Assembly (NCBI RefSeq): GCF_937863485.1
Contig: NZ_CALMFY010000236.1
Coordinates: 1-64,000, forward strand
Direction: 5' to 3'
Origin: an uncultured Nostoc sp.
GTDB lineage: Bacteria > Cyanobacteriota > Cyanobacteriia > Cyanobacteriales > Nostocaceae
Length of the DNA stretch: 64,000 nt
The position numbers and the translations under genes are program-made. Each line of letters opens with the position of its first letter. Position 1 is the first letter of the stretch. Below are positions 26,216 to 35,689 of the stretch, in pieces. The notes under the pieces are model-generated. The model did no database searches, was not told the origin of the DNA, and saw only the letters and a list, made by a program, of their open reading frames with translations.

Positions 26216-26570
26216 ATTAAAACTTAGCTCGACTTTATCTAAATCAAAGAACGCAACCCCTATATTTGACAAAAGTTATAGCCCAGAGAGCAAAACTTTT
26301 TATATTGTCATTAATTCTAGTAGCATCTAAAAATTCAAAGGTACTGATAAATCAGGATTTCAAGTTAGGTGATCGCTGCTTTGGCAAATAGATAAAGTCG
26401 AGTTGAGAGAAGATTTAAAATATTGCTAATCATACTAAAGTTATCCTCAAATTTATTGCAAAATACTATATTTCTCAAGATGTTACATTTATTAAATCTA
26501 AAAATAATACAGTATGTTGATGTTTTCTTATCAGTAATCCGTGAAATGAACCCCATCAAGGTATTTATGT
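26216..26570. other. AT-rich spacer before wzx
   Basis: I see no gene, clear repeat or hairpin in these 355 bases. Two 60-codon frames cover it but are AT-rich noise with no recognisable protein character. It may hold a promoter for the flippase-polymerase part of the locus, or mark a join between acquired segments. Confidence 0.5.
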
Positions 26571-28112
26571 ATGAATGTAGAAAGACGTGCTTTAAATGGC
26601 ATTGTTGTTAATATTTTCTCATTTGCTTTCAATTTGGGTCAGACTGTTTTAATTGTCCCAATTCTCATTAAATTTTGGGGTGTCGAGAGTTATGGATTAT
26701 GGCTAACGATATCTGCATTTCTAAGTTTATTGCAAACTATTGATAATGGTCATCAAAACTATGTTGGTAACGAGTTAACTAAGTTTTACATAACTGGATC
26801 TGATACAAAAAAATTAAAACAGACATTAGCTTCTAGTATTTGGATGGCGGGAATATTAGGCTGTTTGCAATTAATAATATTAATTGGAATAATAGCTTTT
26901 GGTTTTATAGAAAAAATTTTAGGAAGTAATTCAGTAATAACAGAAAATCAAGAAATTGGAGTTGCACTTATTGTTTTAGTAGTGACATGGATATTAACTG
27001 GTTCTGTTGGGGGTATTCTATCTCGTCTTTACTTACCACTTGGAATGTATGTAAGGTTTACCACCTGGGGAATAATTATACAGTTTTTTAAAGTAACTAG
27101 TATTTTATTGACTGCTATATTAGGAGGAAAACTACTGGTAGCTTGTATCGCTAGCAGTTTGGTTTCCTTAATTGTATACATATTTTTCTTTAGAGAAGTA
27201 TATCAAATTTTTCATAACCTTTATCCCTTTTGGACTAATGGTAGTTGGAGAATAGCATTTACTAATGTTTCTAAATCGTTTTTTATTACAGGTGTAGGAT
27301 TTTTATCACAATTACAAAATAATGGGTTAACTTTATTTGTGTCTGGCATAGTTGGAGCAGCATTTATTCCTGTACTTAGCACTATGCGAACTATTACTAA
27401 TATTTTTTTAGCGGGAACTGCAATTGTAACCATGTCATTAATACCTGAGATGACCCGCTATCATACTCAGGGTGAACATAAAAAATTAGCAGATATGATT
27501 TCTACGGCTTGGTGGTCAGGGGGCTTATTAATTAATCTTGGCTTAGTGATTACACTACCATGTATCGAGCCAATATATTTACATTGGACAAGAGGTCAAA
27601 TCAGCTTTAATTGGGTGCTTTACCTAATATTAGCTTGGTCAATTTCGCTAAAAAACTTTGGTAATCCTCAAAGCATTTATCTAATGGGGATTAATCATAT
27701 AAAAGCACAAACAACAATTGCGGTTGTGCAAACGGCAATTATTTTAGGCATAACTAGCCTTTTTTTGGCTAAATATGGCTTGGTTGCGGTAGGTATAGCA
27801 ATAGTCTGTAGTGAAATCATTGGTTCAGGAATAATGGCAACAATTTACACCATCTTAGAACTGAGAAGTCTGGGTGGTAACTTACTCTTTACTAGAATTG
27901 TTTCAGCTTTTTTTGCTGTTGTCATAGTGGGGTTGACTTATATGTCTGTAGGACTATATTGGTTGAGTCCCTTAATTGCATCAATAGTTGGAGGAATAAT
28001 TTTGATAGGACTATATTTATGGCAATGGCAATATTTATCTATAGATGTGCGTTATAGACTAATTAAACTATTTTATAAATTTACATCTTTAAGCTATAAG
28101 CATCCGACTTGA
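26571..28112 (+). CDS. Wzx-type polysaccharide flippase
   Basis: The 513-residue protein is almost entirely membrane helices, about 12-14 by eye. It opens GIVVNIFSFAFNLGQTVLIV, the usual first helix of polysaccharide exporters in the MOP superfamily. Wzx moves the lipid-linked repeat unit across the inner membrane. Its place beside the polymerase and downstream of the Wzc-type gene supports this. N-terminal residues MNVERRALNG are basic, as expected for the inside. Confidence 0.87.
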   Translation: MNVERRALNGIVVNIFSFAFNLGQTVLIVPILIKFWGVESYGLWLTISAFLSLLQTIDNGHQNYVGNELTKFYITGSDTKKLKQTLASSIWMAGILGCLQLIILIGIIAFGFIEKILGSNSVITENQEIGVALIVLVVTWILTGSVGGILSRLYLPLGMYVRFTTWGIIIQFFKVTSILLTAILGGKLLVACIASSLVSLIVYIFFFREVYQIFHNLYPFWTNGSWRIAFTNVSKSFFITGVGFLSQLQNNGLTLFVSGIVGAAFIPVLSTMRTITNIFLAGTAIVTMSLIPEMTRYHTQGEHKKLADMISTAWWSGGLLINLGLVITLPCIEPIYLHWTRGQISFNWVLYLILAWSISLKNFGNPQSIYLMGINHIKAQTTIAVVQTAIILGITSLFLAKYGLVAVGIAIVCSEIIGSGIMATIYTILELRSLGGNLLFTRIVSAFFAVVIVGLTYMSVGLYWLSPLIASIVGGIILIGLYLWQWQYLSIDVRYRLIKLFYKFTSLSYKHPT

Positions 28113-28270
28113 GTCTTGCTAAGTATACTGAAAACCAAAGTTTTCTTCGGCAACCTTTTAGTCAGCTTGGATTTTCAAAAATCAAATGGATTTTTATAGT
28201 CAAGATTAACATCAAATCTAAACTAGAAGTTGACGAATTCTAGTTTTTTGTCCAACTAAATGGATATGGG

Positions 28271-29731
28271 ATGATAAGTTACAGAACTACTACATTCACA
28301 AAAATGAATAAACTTTCTTATTTAGACACAACATTAGTATTTCTACTAATATTTTCAGTTATTCCAGGTTTTTTTAGCCTTTTTGAATTGTCTTTGGGAA
28401 TTTTTGCTGCTATTCCTTTAATTCTGATGATGCGATTGTCAGTGTTAGATGGAAGTTTGGAAACTCGGATGCTATCAATAAGCTATTCAATCAGTCAATT
28501 TATTTGTTGGGTCATTGGGTTCTTAGGTTGCATATATTTTCTATCTCCAAAAGGCTTCAATATTGGGACTCATACCGTAGTTACAATGGTTTTGATTAAC
28601 CTAATAATGTGGGGAAGTTTAATAGGTACTTTAATTGCTGAACCTTTTAAAAAATCTCAGTCGAAAAGCTTAAATTATAATGAACCAATCACAAATGAAT
28701 TAACCTCTAAAGGATTTCAAATAACTGGTGCAATTTTTGTATTTTTTCTTGTTGTCAATTATTTAAGTGGTGGTTTTTTCGCTAGGCAACAGATTGGAAA
28801 CATGGTGGAGCCTGGAACCATATTATACTTTTTAAGTGCTTTTAGTACATTGCAGTATTTATTTTTTGTATTCTTAGGATTTCGCTTAAATCGACCACTT
28901 CTGAATCAATCAAATATTGTTAATCTAATAATTGTGCTTTTCTGTATGCTAATAGCTAGTCTAACTGGTGGACGTGGCATGAGTATTCGGATGCTTATTT
29001 ATACCATTTTAGGAAGCTTTTATTCAAAGCTTAAGTCTAAAGATATCAAAAAATTTATTGTAATTTCAATCCCATTTGTTTTGTTTTTTACTATTATAAT
29101 TGGCAATGTTAGAGGAAACTTAGATTTTAGTGAATCTATAAATCTAGTTACTCGTATAACACTTATAGGTAAAGCTGCCACTGGAAATTTAGAAGCAACA
29201 GGATCTGATTATGATGATCCTCTTTATAGTACTTTTACGAGAATCGCAGAGCCTACAGGACAAATAGTAATCGATCATGTTGCTGAGACTGGATCTTATA
29301 TTGGGTTACGCAACTTTGAGCGTATTGCAACAGCATTTATGCCTAAAATTATAGGCGACAAAGAGCCTATGGATGATGGAGGGGAAAGATTAAGAGATGA
29401 ATATGGTGTATATATCACTCAATTTACTAACGCACCTATAACTTCTATGGCTGATGCTTTTGAGAGGGGAGGTTATGTAGCAGTTTTTATGTTTTCACTA
29501 ATTATGTCTTTCTACTTAACAAAACTAAGTGGATATATTGGCAGGTTAAAAAAACAATTACTAAAAATAACTTTAAGGATATCTTTTGCTTACACTTGCT
29601 CTGTACTTTATGCTCCAAGTATTCTTGGATGCATTAGCGTTGTAACTTACAATTTTATTAGAGATGGTTTGTTGATATGGGCTTTGATATTTGTGCTAGA
29701 AGCAACAACAAAAAAAATTAAAAGTGTATAG
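28271..29731 (+). CDS. Wzy-type O-antigen/exopolysaccharide polymerase
   Basis: The 486-residue protein has about 10 membrane helices and a large hydrophilic loop (about residues 285-390) rich in acidic and aromatic residues, the layout of Wzy/EpsG-like polymerases. Sequence families of polymerases are weakly conserved, so the call rests on topology and position directly after the flippase. The loop has ERIATAFMPKIIGDKEP, seen in a group of putative oligosaccharide polymerases. ATG 28304 (MNKLSYLD) is an alternative start. It would join flipped repeat units in the periplasm. Confidence 0.75.
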   Translation: MISYRTTTFTKMNKLSYLDTTLVFLLIFSVIPGFFSLFELSLGIFAAIPLILMMRLSVLDGSLETRMLSISYSISQFICWVIGFLGCIYFLSPKGFNIGTHTVVTMVLINLIMWGSLIGTLIAEPFKKSQSKSLNYNEPITNELTSKGFQITGAIFVFFLVVNYLSGGFFARQQIGNMVEPGTILYFLSAFSTLQYLFFVFLGFRLNRPLLNQSNIVNLIIVLFCMLIASLTGGRGMSIRMLIYTILGSFYSKLKSKDIKKFIVISIPFVLFFTIIIGNVRGNLDFSESINLVTRITLIGKAATGNLEATGSDYDDPLYSTFTRIAEPTGQIVIDHVAETGSYIGLRNFERIATAFMPKIIGDKEPMDDGGERLRDEYGVYITQFTNAPITSMADAFERGGYVAVFMFSLIMSFYLTKLSGYIGRLKKQLLKITLRISFAYTCSVLYAPSILGCISVVTYNFIRDGLLIWALIFVLEATTKKIKSV

Positions 29732-29820
29732 TAAAAAACCTAGCAAGAAATTCTATAAAAGTAAGCTTAACACTTTTTATCAAGACTTTAATTAGGAATT
29801 TTTATCATTTCTTTAAAAAA

Positions 29821-30918
29821 ATGAGGATATTTTTTTTGTTAACAGATGCCTTTGGAGGGCGCGGGGGTATCTCACAGTACAACCGAGACTTTATTAACTG
29901 TCTCTGTAGTGCTGAGAACTGTCATGAAGTAGTAGCTATTCCCCGGAACGTTGTTGATCGTATAGAAACTTTGCCTCAGAAACTCACATATATTACTTCA
30001 GGAATAAAAGGTAAGTTGGCTTACATTTGTACCATTTTTCATACTATCAGAGCCAACCCCAAATTCAATTTAATTGTCTGTGGTCATCTTTATATGCTAC
30101 CACTTGCCTGGCTAGTTAAACTGTGGACAAAAGCGCCTATCCTTCTAGAAATCTATGGCATCGAAGCCTGGAAGCCTCATAATAGCCTAGTTAACTATTG
30201 TCTTCCAGCAGTAGATTATGTTGTCTCTATCAGCCAAATTACATTGGATCGCTTTCAATCTTGGGCAAATATACCCAAAGTGCAACAATTTTTACTGCCA
30301 AATGCGATCGCTCTTGACCAGTATAGGCATGATGACAAAAATTATGAACTTATTTCCCAGTATGGACTGAAGGAGAAGATAGTTCTGATGACATTGGGAC
30401 GCTTGGACTCTTATGAACGATATAAGGGGTTTGATGAAGTAATCGAGTTGCTGCCTAAATTGAGTGAAATAATTCCTAATTTATCCTACTTAATAGTGGG
30501 AGAAGGATCGGATAGAGAGAGATTAGAAGAAAAAGTGCGATCGCTTAATCTTCAGGCAAAAGTGATTTTCACAGGATTTATTTCTGAAGCCAAAAAAGCC
30601 GACCACTATCGCCTAGCAGATGTTTATGTGATGCCGAGTAAGGGAGAAGGATTTGGCTTTGTTTTTTTAGAAGCAATGGCTTGCGGTATTCCCGTAGTTG
30701 CGAGTAAAGTTGATGGCAGTCGTGAGGCAGTACGAAATGGTTTACTAGGCATTCTTGTTAATCCTGATGATCCAGAAGAAGTAAAGGCGGGAATTCTAGA
30801 GGCATTAAAGCGTCCCAAAGGAGTAATACCACAAGGATTAGAGTATTTTTCCTATGAAAATTTTGAGCGGAGGTGTCATCAGATTTACGACGAAATATTG
30901 CAAGCATTTAACGTGTGA
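29821..30918 (+). CDS. glycosyltransferase family 4
   Basis: It is a 365-residue GT-B transferase with a glycine-rich start (FGGRGGISQYNRDFI) that binds the acceptor side. The donor site has MTLGRLDSYERYKGFDEVI, YLIVGEGSDRERLE and the E-x7-E motif GEGFGFVFLEAMACGIPV. All key residues are present. It is 89 bases from the polymerase gene and upstream of asnB in the same direction. Its codon use returns towards the genome average compared with the AT-rich block before it. Confidence 0.9.
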   Translation: MRIFFLLTDAFGGRGGISQYNRDFINCLCSAENCHEVVAIPRNVVDRIETLPQKLTYITSGIKGKLAYICTIFHTIRANPKFNLIVCGHLYMLPLAWLVKLWTKAPILLEIYGIEAWKPHNSLVNYCLPAVDYVVSISQITLDRFQSWANIPKVQQFLLPNAIALDQYRHDDKNYELISQYGLKEKIVLMTLGRLDSYERYKGFDEVIELLPKLSEIIPNLSYLIVGEGSDRERLEEKVRSLNLQAKVIFTGFISEAKKADHYRLADVYVMPSKGEGFGFVFLEAMACGIPVVASKVDGSREAVRNGLLGILVNPDDPEEVKAGILEALKRPKGVIPQGLEYFSYENFERRCHQIYDEILQAFNV

Positions 30919-31011
30919 AAAGTTTTCTGAATTGCAATTCAAGAATCACTCAAAAACTCTGCTCAAAATCACAGTTATATTGCTCAATTTACCAATCAAA
31001 TCCTTAAACAC

Positions 31012-32883
31012 ATGTGCGGTATATACGGTTACATAGGCAGAGGAGACTTTAATTCATCAAATGTATTAGCTGCTCTGCATCATCGAGGCCCTGATTCCCA
31101 AGGTACATGGCAAAGAAATGTAGGAGCAAACCACATTCACTTACTGCATACTCGTCTGGCAATTCTTGACCTTAGTCCTGCTGGGCATCAGCCTATGGTA
31201 GATGTAAAAACAGGTAATGTGATTATTTTTAACGGGGAAATTTATAACTTCTTGGAACTACGCCAAGAATTGAAAGCACAGGGTATAGAGTTTACCTCTC
31301 ATAGTGATACAGAAGTTTTGTTATTAGGTTATCGTGTCTGGGGTGAGCAAATAGTAGAACGCCTAGACGGTATGTTTGCTTTTTTATTGTTTGACTCTAT
31401 TCAACAACGCCTGTTAGTAGCACGGGATCACATTGGAATTAAACCACTATACTATGCTCAAACTCGCGGCGGAGGCATTGCTTTAGCATCGGAAGTACGG
31501 GCATTAATTACGTCTGGATTAGTAGCAACAGACTGGGATGAACAGAGTATCTATGAGTATTTAATATCTGGCAGCATCCAAGAGCCACGGACTATCCGAC
31601 AAGCGATTAAGGCTTTTCCCCCTGCTCATTATGCTTATATTGATTTGCAGACAGACTTAGCCACTATATCTACCCCTATTCGTTATTGGAATTTAGCCCA
31701 ACACGTATGCAATCACATAGGAAAACCGACATCTCACATAAGTCATACCGAAGTTTTGCTAGATACTCTTAAAGAGCAACTCATTGCTGATGTTCCTGTG
31801 GGTTTATTTTTGTCAGCCGGGATAGACAGTACAGTGCTTGCTAGTATGCTAGCTCCAGTTATGCAAGGTCATCTCTCCACTTTTACCTTCGATTTACAAG
31901 ACTCTACTAAAGATGAGAGTAATTTGGCAGCTATGACTGCACAAAAACTCCAGCTAAAACATCATGTAGCTTATCTATCTCATAAAACGCTAAGTACTTG
32001 GTTAGTTGATAGCTTTACAGCAATGGATCAACCATCATCAGATGGTACAAATACTTATCTTATTTCTAGAGCTTCATTACAACATGGTATAACCGTTGTT
32101 CTTAGTGGTTGTGGTGCAGATGAGTTACATGGTGGCTATCGTCATTTTGTTTCCATACCAAAGTTATATCAACTAGGAAAGTGTTTGGGTGGCATGAAGT
32201 CTCTACTTCTGCCTTGGATAGAAAATATCAAGGGCTGGCGTAAGAATTCTATTTATCAAGAAAGATTAAATCTTTTATTCCAGCAAATAGATTCACCTTC
32301 CAGAATGTTAAGAGAAACGCGGCGTTTCTTTACCCCTAAGCAAATATCTGACTTTTGGACTGTAGCACCAGATTTTTACAATCCAGTGGCAAATTGGGAT
32401 GATGATACAGATAACAAACTTAATCTTGATGTGGAGACTTTAATTTCTCTTGGTGAAATTAAAGGCTATCTGAGAAATACCTTACTAAGAGATAGCGACT
32501 GGGCTACAATGGCGAATCAGCAAGAACTACGCGTACCCTATTTAGGTAGGCGCTATATAGAAAAAGTAATGCAAATTCCTTGGAGTGAGAAACGAACAAC
32601 TAAAAAACAGAAAAAGCCCCTTTTATCTGGTCAGATTCCACCAACCTTACAGCACGCTCTGAACCGTCAGAAAACAGGCTTCGATTTAGATTATGCAATG
32701 TATTTAAGCGGGCCTCTGCGAGACTGTTTACACGCAGCTTTTACTCACCTTAATCAAGCTCACGGCTTTCAACTAAATGCTGACCGAGTAGAACATGATT
32801 TAAAAATTAGCGACCCGACAAAACAAGTTCGTCGTTACTGGGCGCTGACGAGCCTTGGGTTTTATCTGCAAAATCATAGCTAG
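31012..32883 (+). CDS. asnB: asparagine synthase (glutamine-hydrolysing) family amidotransferase
   Basis: It has the N-terminal nucleophile Cys2 (MCGIYGYIG), glutaminase motifs HHRGPDSQG, RLAILDLSPAGHQPM and FNGEIYNF, and the synthetase PP-loop FLSAGIDSTVLASM (267-280). The length of 623 residues is normal. AsnB-type enzymes in polysaccharide loci are thought to amidate sugar carboxyls, for example of uronic acids, rather than make free asparagine. This is inference from context; ordinary asparagine synthesis cannot be excluded. It lies between two GT4 genes and ends 6 bases before the second. Confidence 0.9.
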   Translation: MCGIYGYIGRGDFNSSNVLAALHHRGPDSQGTWQRNVGANHIHLLHTRLAILDLSPAGHQPMVDVKTGNVIIFNGEIYNFLELRQELKAQGIEFTSHSDTEVLLLGYRVWGEQIVERLDGMFAFLLFDSIQQRLLVARDHIGIKPLYYAQTRGGGIALASEVRALITSGLVATDWDEQSIYEYLISGSIQEPRTIRQAIKAFPPAHYAYIDLQTDLATISTPIRYWNLAQHVCNHIGKPTSHISHTEVLLDTLKEQLIADVPVGLFLSAGIDSTVLASMLAPVMQGHLSTFTFDLQDSTKDESNLAAMTAQKLQLKHHVAYLSHKTLSTWLVDSFTAMDQPSSDGTNTYLISRASLQHGITVVLSGCGADELHGGYRHFVSIPKLYQLGKCLGGMKSLLLPWIENIKGWRKNSIYQERLNLLFQQIDSPSRMLRETRRFFTPKQISDFWTVAPDFYNPVANWDDDTDNKLNLDVETLISLGEIKGYLRNTLLRDSDWATMANQQELRVPYLGRRYIEKVMQIPWSEKRTTKKQKKPLLSGQIPPTLQHALNRQKTGFDLDYAMYLSGPLRDCLHAAFTHLNQAHGFQLNADRVEHDLKISDPTKQVRRYWALTSLGFYLQNHS

Positions 32884-32889
32884 CTAGTA

Positions 32890-34077
32890 ATGCAAAACCA
32901 ACTCAAGATTCTGCACTACATCCCCGTTTACGCCCCCGCTTGGCAGTTCGGTGGCCCTGTACTTAGTGTTAGCCAACTTTGTGAAGGATTAGCCGCCCTT
33001 GGTCATCAAGTAGAAGTGTTTACTTCTAATGCTGGGTTAAATAATCAATCAGAATTGCCCCTCAATCAGCCAGTCATCCGTAATGGAGTCAAAGTCACAT
33101 ATTTTCAGCAAGAACCAGGAATTGGTATTCATTGCCCAGGTATGGAGGAAGCAGTAACAGCAAGAGCCAGGGAATTTGACATTATCCATGTCACAGGTGT
33201 TTGGCAGCGTACTAGTGGAGCGGCTTGCAAAGCAGCCAAAAATCAAGGTGTTCCTTATGTTGTTTCCCCTAGAGGCGCACTTGGACCTTACTCCTGGCAG
33301 CAGAAAACAGCTAAAAAAATACTGTATTATTTATGGCAAGAACGCTTCAATGTGACAAATGCAGATGGTATCCACTACACTAGCAAGCAAGAATTACAGG
33401 AGTGTCGTTGGCTAAAACTACCAGGAAAATCTTTTATCGTTCCCAATGGCTTAAACACTGAATTTTGGCAACCTGCTTTAGAAGCAGCAAAAGCATGGCG
33501 TAAATCTCAAAACCTTAATGAAGATGACTTTATCCTTTTGAATATAGGCCGTCTCCACCATAAAAAAGGGTTAGATTTATTACCTCAGGCTTTAGCACCG
33601 TTACGACATCTCAAATGGCGGATGGTTTTTGTCGGCGGTGATGATGATGGTACTAAAGCAAAACTACAGCAGCATTTTCAATCTGCAAATCTATCAGACA
33701 GAGTTATCTTTCTAGAAAGATGCGAACCTAAGACACTGCCAGCAATATACTCTGCTGCTAATTTGTTTGTCTTGCCCAGCCGTCATGAAAATTTTGGTAA
33801 TGTCGTTGTCGAGTCTCTAGCCTGTAAATGTCCTGTTTTAATTTCCGACAAAGTTGGGCTACATGATGAGGTAGCTGAAGGTGGCGTGGGGTGGGTACGT
33901 TCTAGAGTTGCATCAGAGTGGACTGAGGCTATTGGGGAATTGATTCAATTTTCTTGCAAAATGCAAACCCTAAAATTTAAATCCAGAGCATGGATAAAAA
34001 ATATTTTCTCAATTGATAAAACTTCTATGGACACAAAAAATTATTATATTCGCATCAGAGATAACCATTGTGCTTAA
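32890..34077 (+). CDS. glycosyltransferase family 4
   Basis: The 395-residue GT-B enzyme opens ILHYIPVYAPAWQFGGPVLS, with the conserved SPRGALGPYSW segment and donor motifs LLNIGRLHHKKGLDLLPQAL and HENFGNVVVESLACKCPVLI. The last 40 or so residues after GVGWVRSR look less typical and end in an AT-rich stretch, so the 3' end may have been altered by recombination with the next segment. It overlaps the chosen start of the FkbM gene by 8 bases. Donor unknown. Confidence 0.88.
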   Translation: MQNQLKILHYIPVYAPAWQFGGPVLSVSQLCEGLAALGHQVEVFTSNAGLNNQSELPLNQPVIRNGVKVTYFQQEPGIGIHCPGMEEAVTARAREFDIIHVTGVWQRTSGAACKAAKNQGVPYVVSPRGALGPYSWQQKTAKKILYYLWQERFNVTNADGIHYTSKQELQECRWLKLPGKSFIVPNGLNTEFWQPALEAAKAWRKSQNLNEDDFILLNIGRLHHKKGLDLLPQALAPLRHLKWRMVFVGGDDDGTKAKLQQHFQSANLSDRVIFLERCEPKTLPAIYSAANLFVLPSRHENFGNVVVESLACKCPVLISDKVGLHDEVAEGGVGWVRSRVASEWTEAIGELIQFSCKMQTLKFKSRAWIKNIFSIDKTSMDTKNYYIRIRDNHCA

Positions 34078-34831
34078 TAATTTATATCGTTTCTCTAATG
34101 AGCTACTGATAGTTAAAAAACTTCTCCCTTTACCTTTATATATTCGTTGGATATCAGGAATAACAAAATATTTTAATGTTTTAATAAAAACCAAAAGTTT
34201 AGGAGTATTAGATAAAAGTTTAAATGAATCATTTAGTATAACGTTTAATGATAAAAGACTTTATTTCAAAAACATTGATTTTGGAGTTATACGTGAAGTA
34301 TATGGTCATTTATGTTACACTGAAACACGTAAATTAAAAGATGCAAAATACATATTAGATTTAGGAGCAAATGGTGGAGCATTTACAATATTTGCACTTG
34401 CTGAAGCACCTCAAGCACAAGTTTATGCAGTAGAAGCACAATCAAAATTTGTCAATATCATTAAACATAATGTTAAACAAAATTTATATGAAAATCGTCT
34501 AGTAGTTAAATGTGCCGTAGTTGGTGGATTCTATGATGATTGGACACAATCCTTATTAAAATCCACTCCTAAAATACAAAAATTTAATATTTATGAATAT
34601 ATAGAAACTGTAGGAACTTGTGACTTTTTGAAATGTGACGTTGAAGGTGGTGAATTTCATTTATTCCAAGGAGATTTATCTTGGACTCAAGCTGTTAAAA
34701 GTATGGCATTAGAATATCATCCAGATAAAGGTAATCCAGATGAACTAGAGAAGATTTTACAATCACAGGGCTTTCTAGTGAAGCGAGCAGATCACAAACA
34801 CCTTGGCTACTTCTATTGTACAAGAGAATAA
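34070..34831 (+). CDS. FkbM-family methyltransferase
   Basis: This is the fourth FkbM-type enzyme of the locus, with motif I YILDLGANGGAFTIFALAEA, VYAVEAQSKFVNII and the signature CDFLKCDVEGGEFHLFQGD. The frame opens at TTG 34013, but I prefer GTG 34070, which overlaps the GT4 stop by 8 bases and gives 253 residues; the ribosome site is weak in either case. It ends 6 bases before the GT2 gene, so it is translated in the same operon. Confidence 0.82.
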   Translation: MLNNLYRFSNELLIVKKLLPLPLYIRWISGITKYFNVLIKTKSLGVLDKSLNESFSITFNDKRLYFKNIDFGVIREVYGHLCYTETRKLKDAKYILDLGANGGAFTIFALAEAPQAQVYAVEAQSKFVNIIKHNVKQNLYENRLVVKCAVVGGFYDDWTQSLLKSTPKIQKFNIYEYIETVGTCDFLKCDVEGGEFHLFQGDLSWTQAVKSMALEYHPDKGNPDELEKILQSQGFLVKRADHKHLGYFYCTRE

Positions 34832-34837
34832 CTACCT

Positions 34838-35671
34838 ATGAATTCAGATATTAGTGCAGCTATTCTTACTAAAAATGAAGTTTGCAATCTTAAACGGTGT
34901 ATAGAATCTTTACAGTGGTGTGACGAAGTTATTGTCTTAGACTCAGGCAGCACTGACGGAACAATACAATTGGCAGAATCACTGGGAGCCAAAGTGTTTA
35001 CCCATATTCCATCTCTACCGTTCAAAATTTCTGAGCAGCGCAACTGGGCTTTACAAAATTGTAATTTAAAGAGTGAATGGGTGCTATTTATAGATGCTGA
35101 TGAGGTTATTCCATCCAATTTAGCAACAGAAATTCAGCGTGTATGTTCTGCCAGTAATCAACAATATAATGCTTATGAGCTACCTGCGCGTTATCTGTTT
35201 TGGGGTAAATGGCTCAAACTTACACAAGGATATCCTAATTGGCATTCCCGTTTACTTAAACTAGGAGAAGTCACTTTTATAGGTGGTGTTTGGGAACACT
35301 TTGCTTCAGGTGCTAAAGTTGGGAAAATTAATATTCCTTATGATCATTATGCTAATTCTAAAGGATTTAGAGATTGGTTAGAACGGCATGATCGTTATTC
35401 TTCTTGGGATGCTCAAAAAGTTGTGGAATTTTTGGAAACAGGCAAAGCATCTGCTCTAGGAACTGAACGCAAACTAAAACTTAGATTATTAGCAGCTAAA
35501 CTTTGGTTTATACGCCCCATTATCAGATTTATACAGATGTATTTTATAAGATTAGGTTTTTTAGAAGGAATAACGGCTCTTATTTTCTGTCTCCTCTATG
35601 CCATGTATGAATTTATGATAGTAGTCAAAATCATAGAACTGAGACGTAAAAAATCTGGATTAGCTCTTTGA
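34838..35671 (+). CDS. glycosyltransferase family 2 (WaaE/KdtX-like)
   Basis: The 277-residue GT-A enzyme shows AAILTKNEVCNLKRCIESL, the nucleotide-binding EVIVLDSGSTDGT and the metal-binding D-A-D-E (VLFIDADEVIPSNL). The segments EQRNWAL and YPNWHSRLLK are shared with LPS core transferases of the WaaE type. The C-terminus has a hydrophobic stretch (GFLEGITALIFCLLYAMYEF). It sits between FkbM and the last GT4 gene. Confidence 0.88.
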   Translation: MNSDISAAILTKNEVCNLKRCIESLQWCDEVIVLDSGSTDGTIQLAESLGAKVFTHIPSLPFKISEQRNWALQNCNLKSEWVLFIDADEVIPSNLATEIQRVCSASNQQYNAYELPARYLFWGKWLKLTQGYPNWHSRLLKLGEVTFIGGVWEHFASGAKVGKINIPYDHYANSKGFRDWLERHDRYSSWDAQKVVEFLETGKASALGTERKLKLRLLAAKLWFIRPIIRFIQMYFIRLGFLEGITALIFCLLYAMYEFMIVVKIIELRRKKSGLAL

Positions 35672-35689
35672 TGATTCCACAATAAATAC

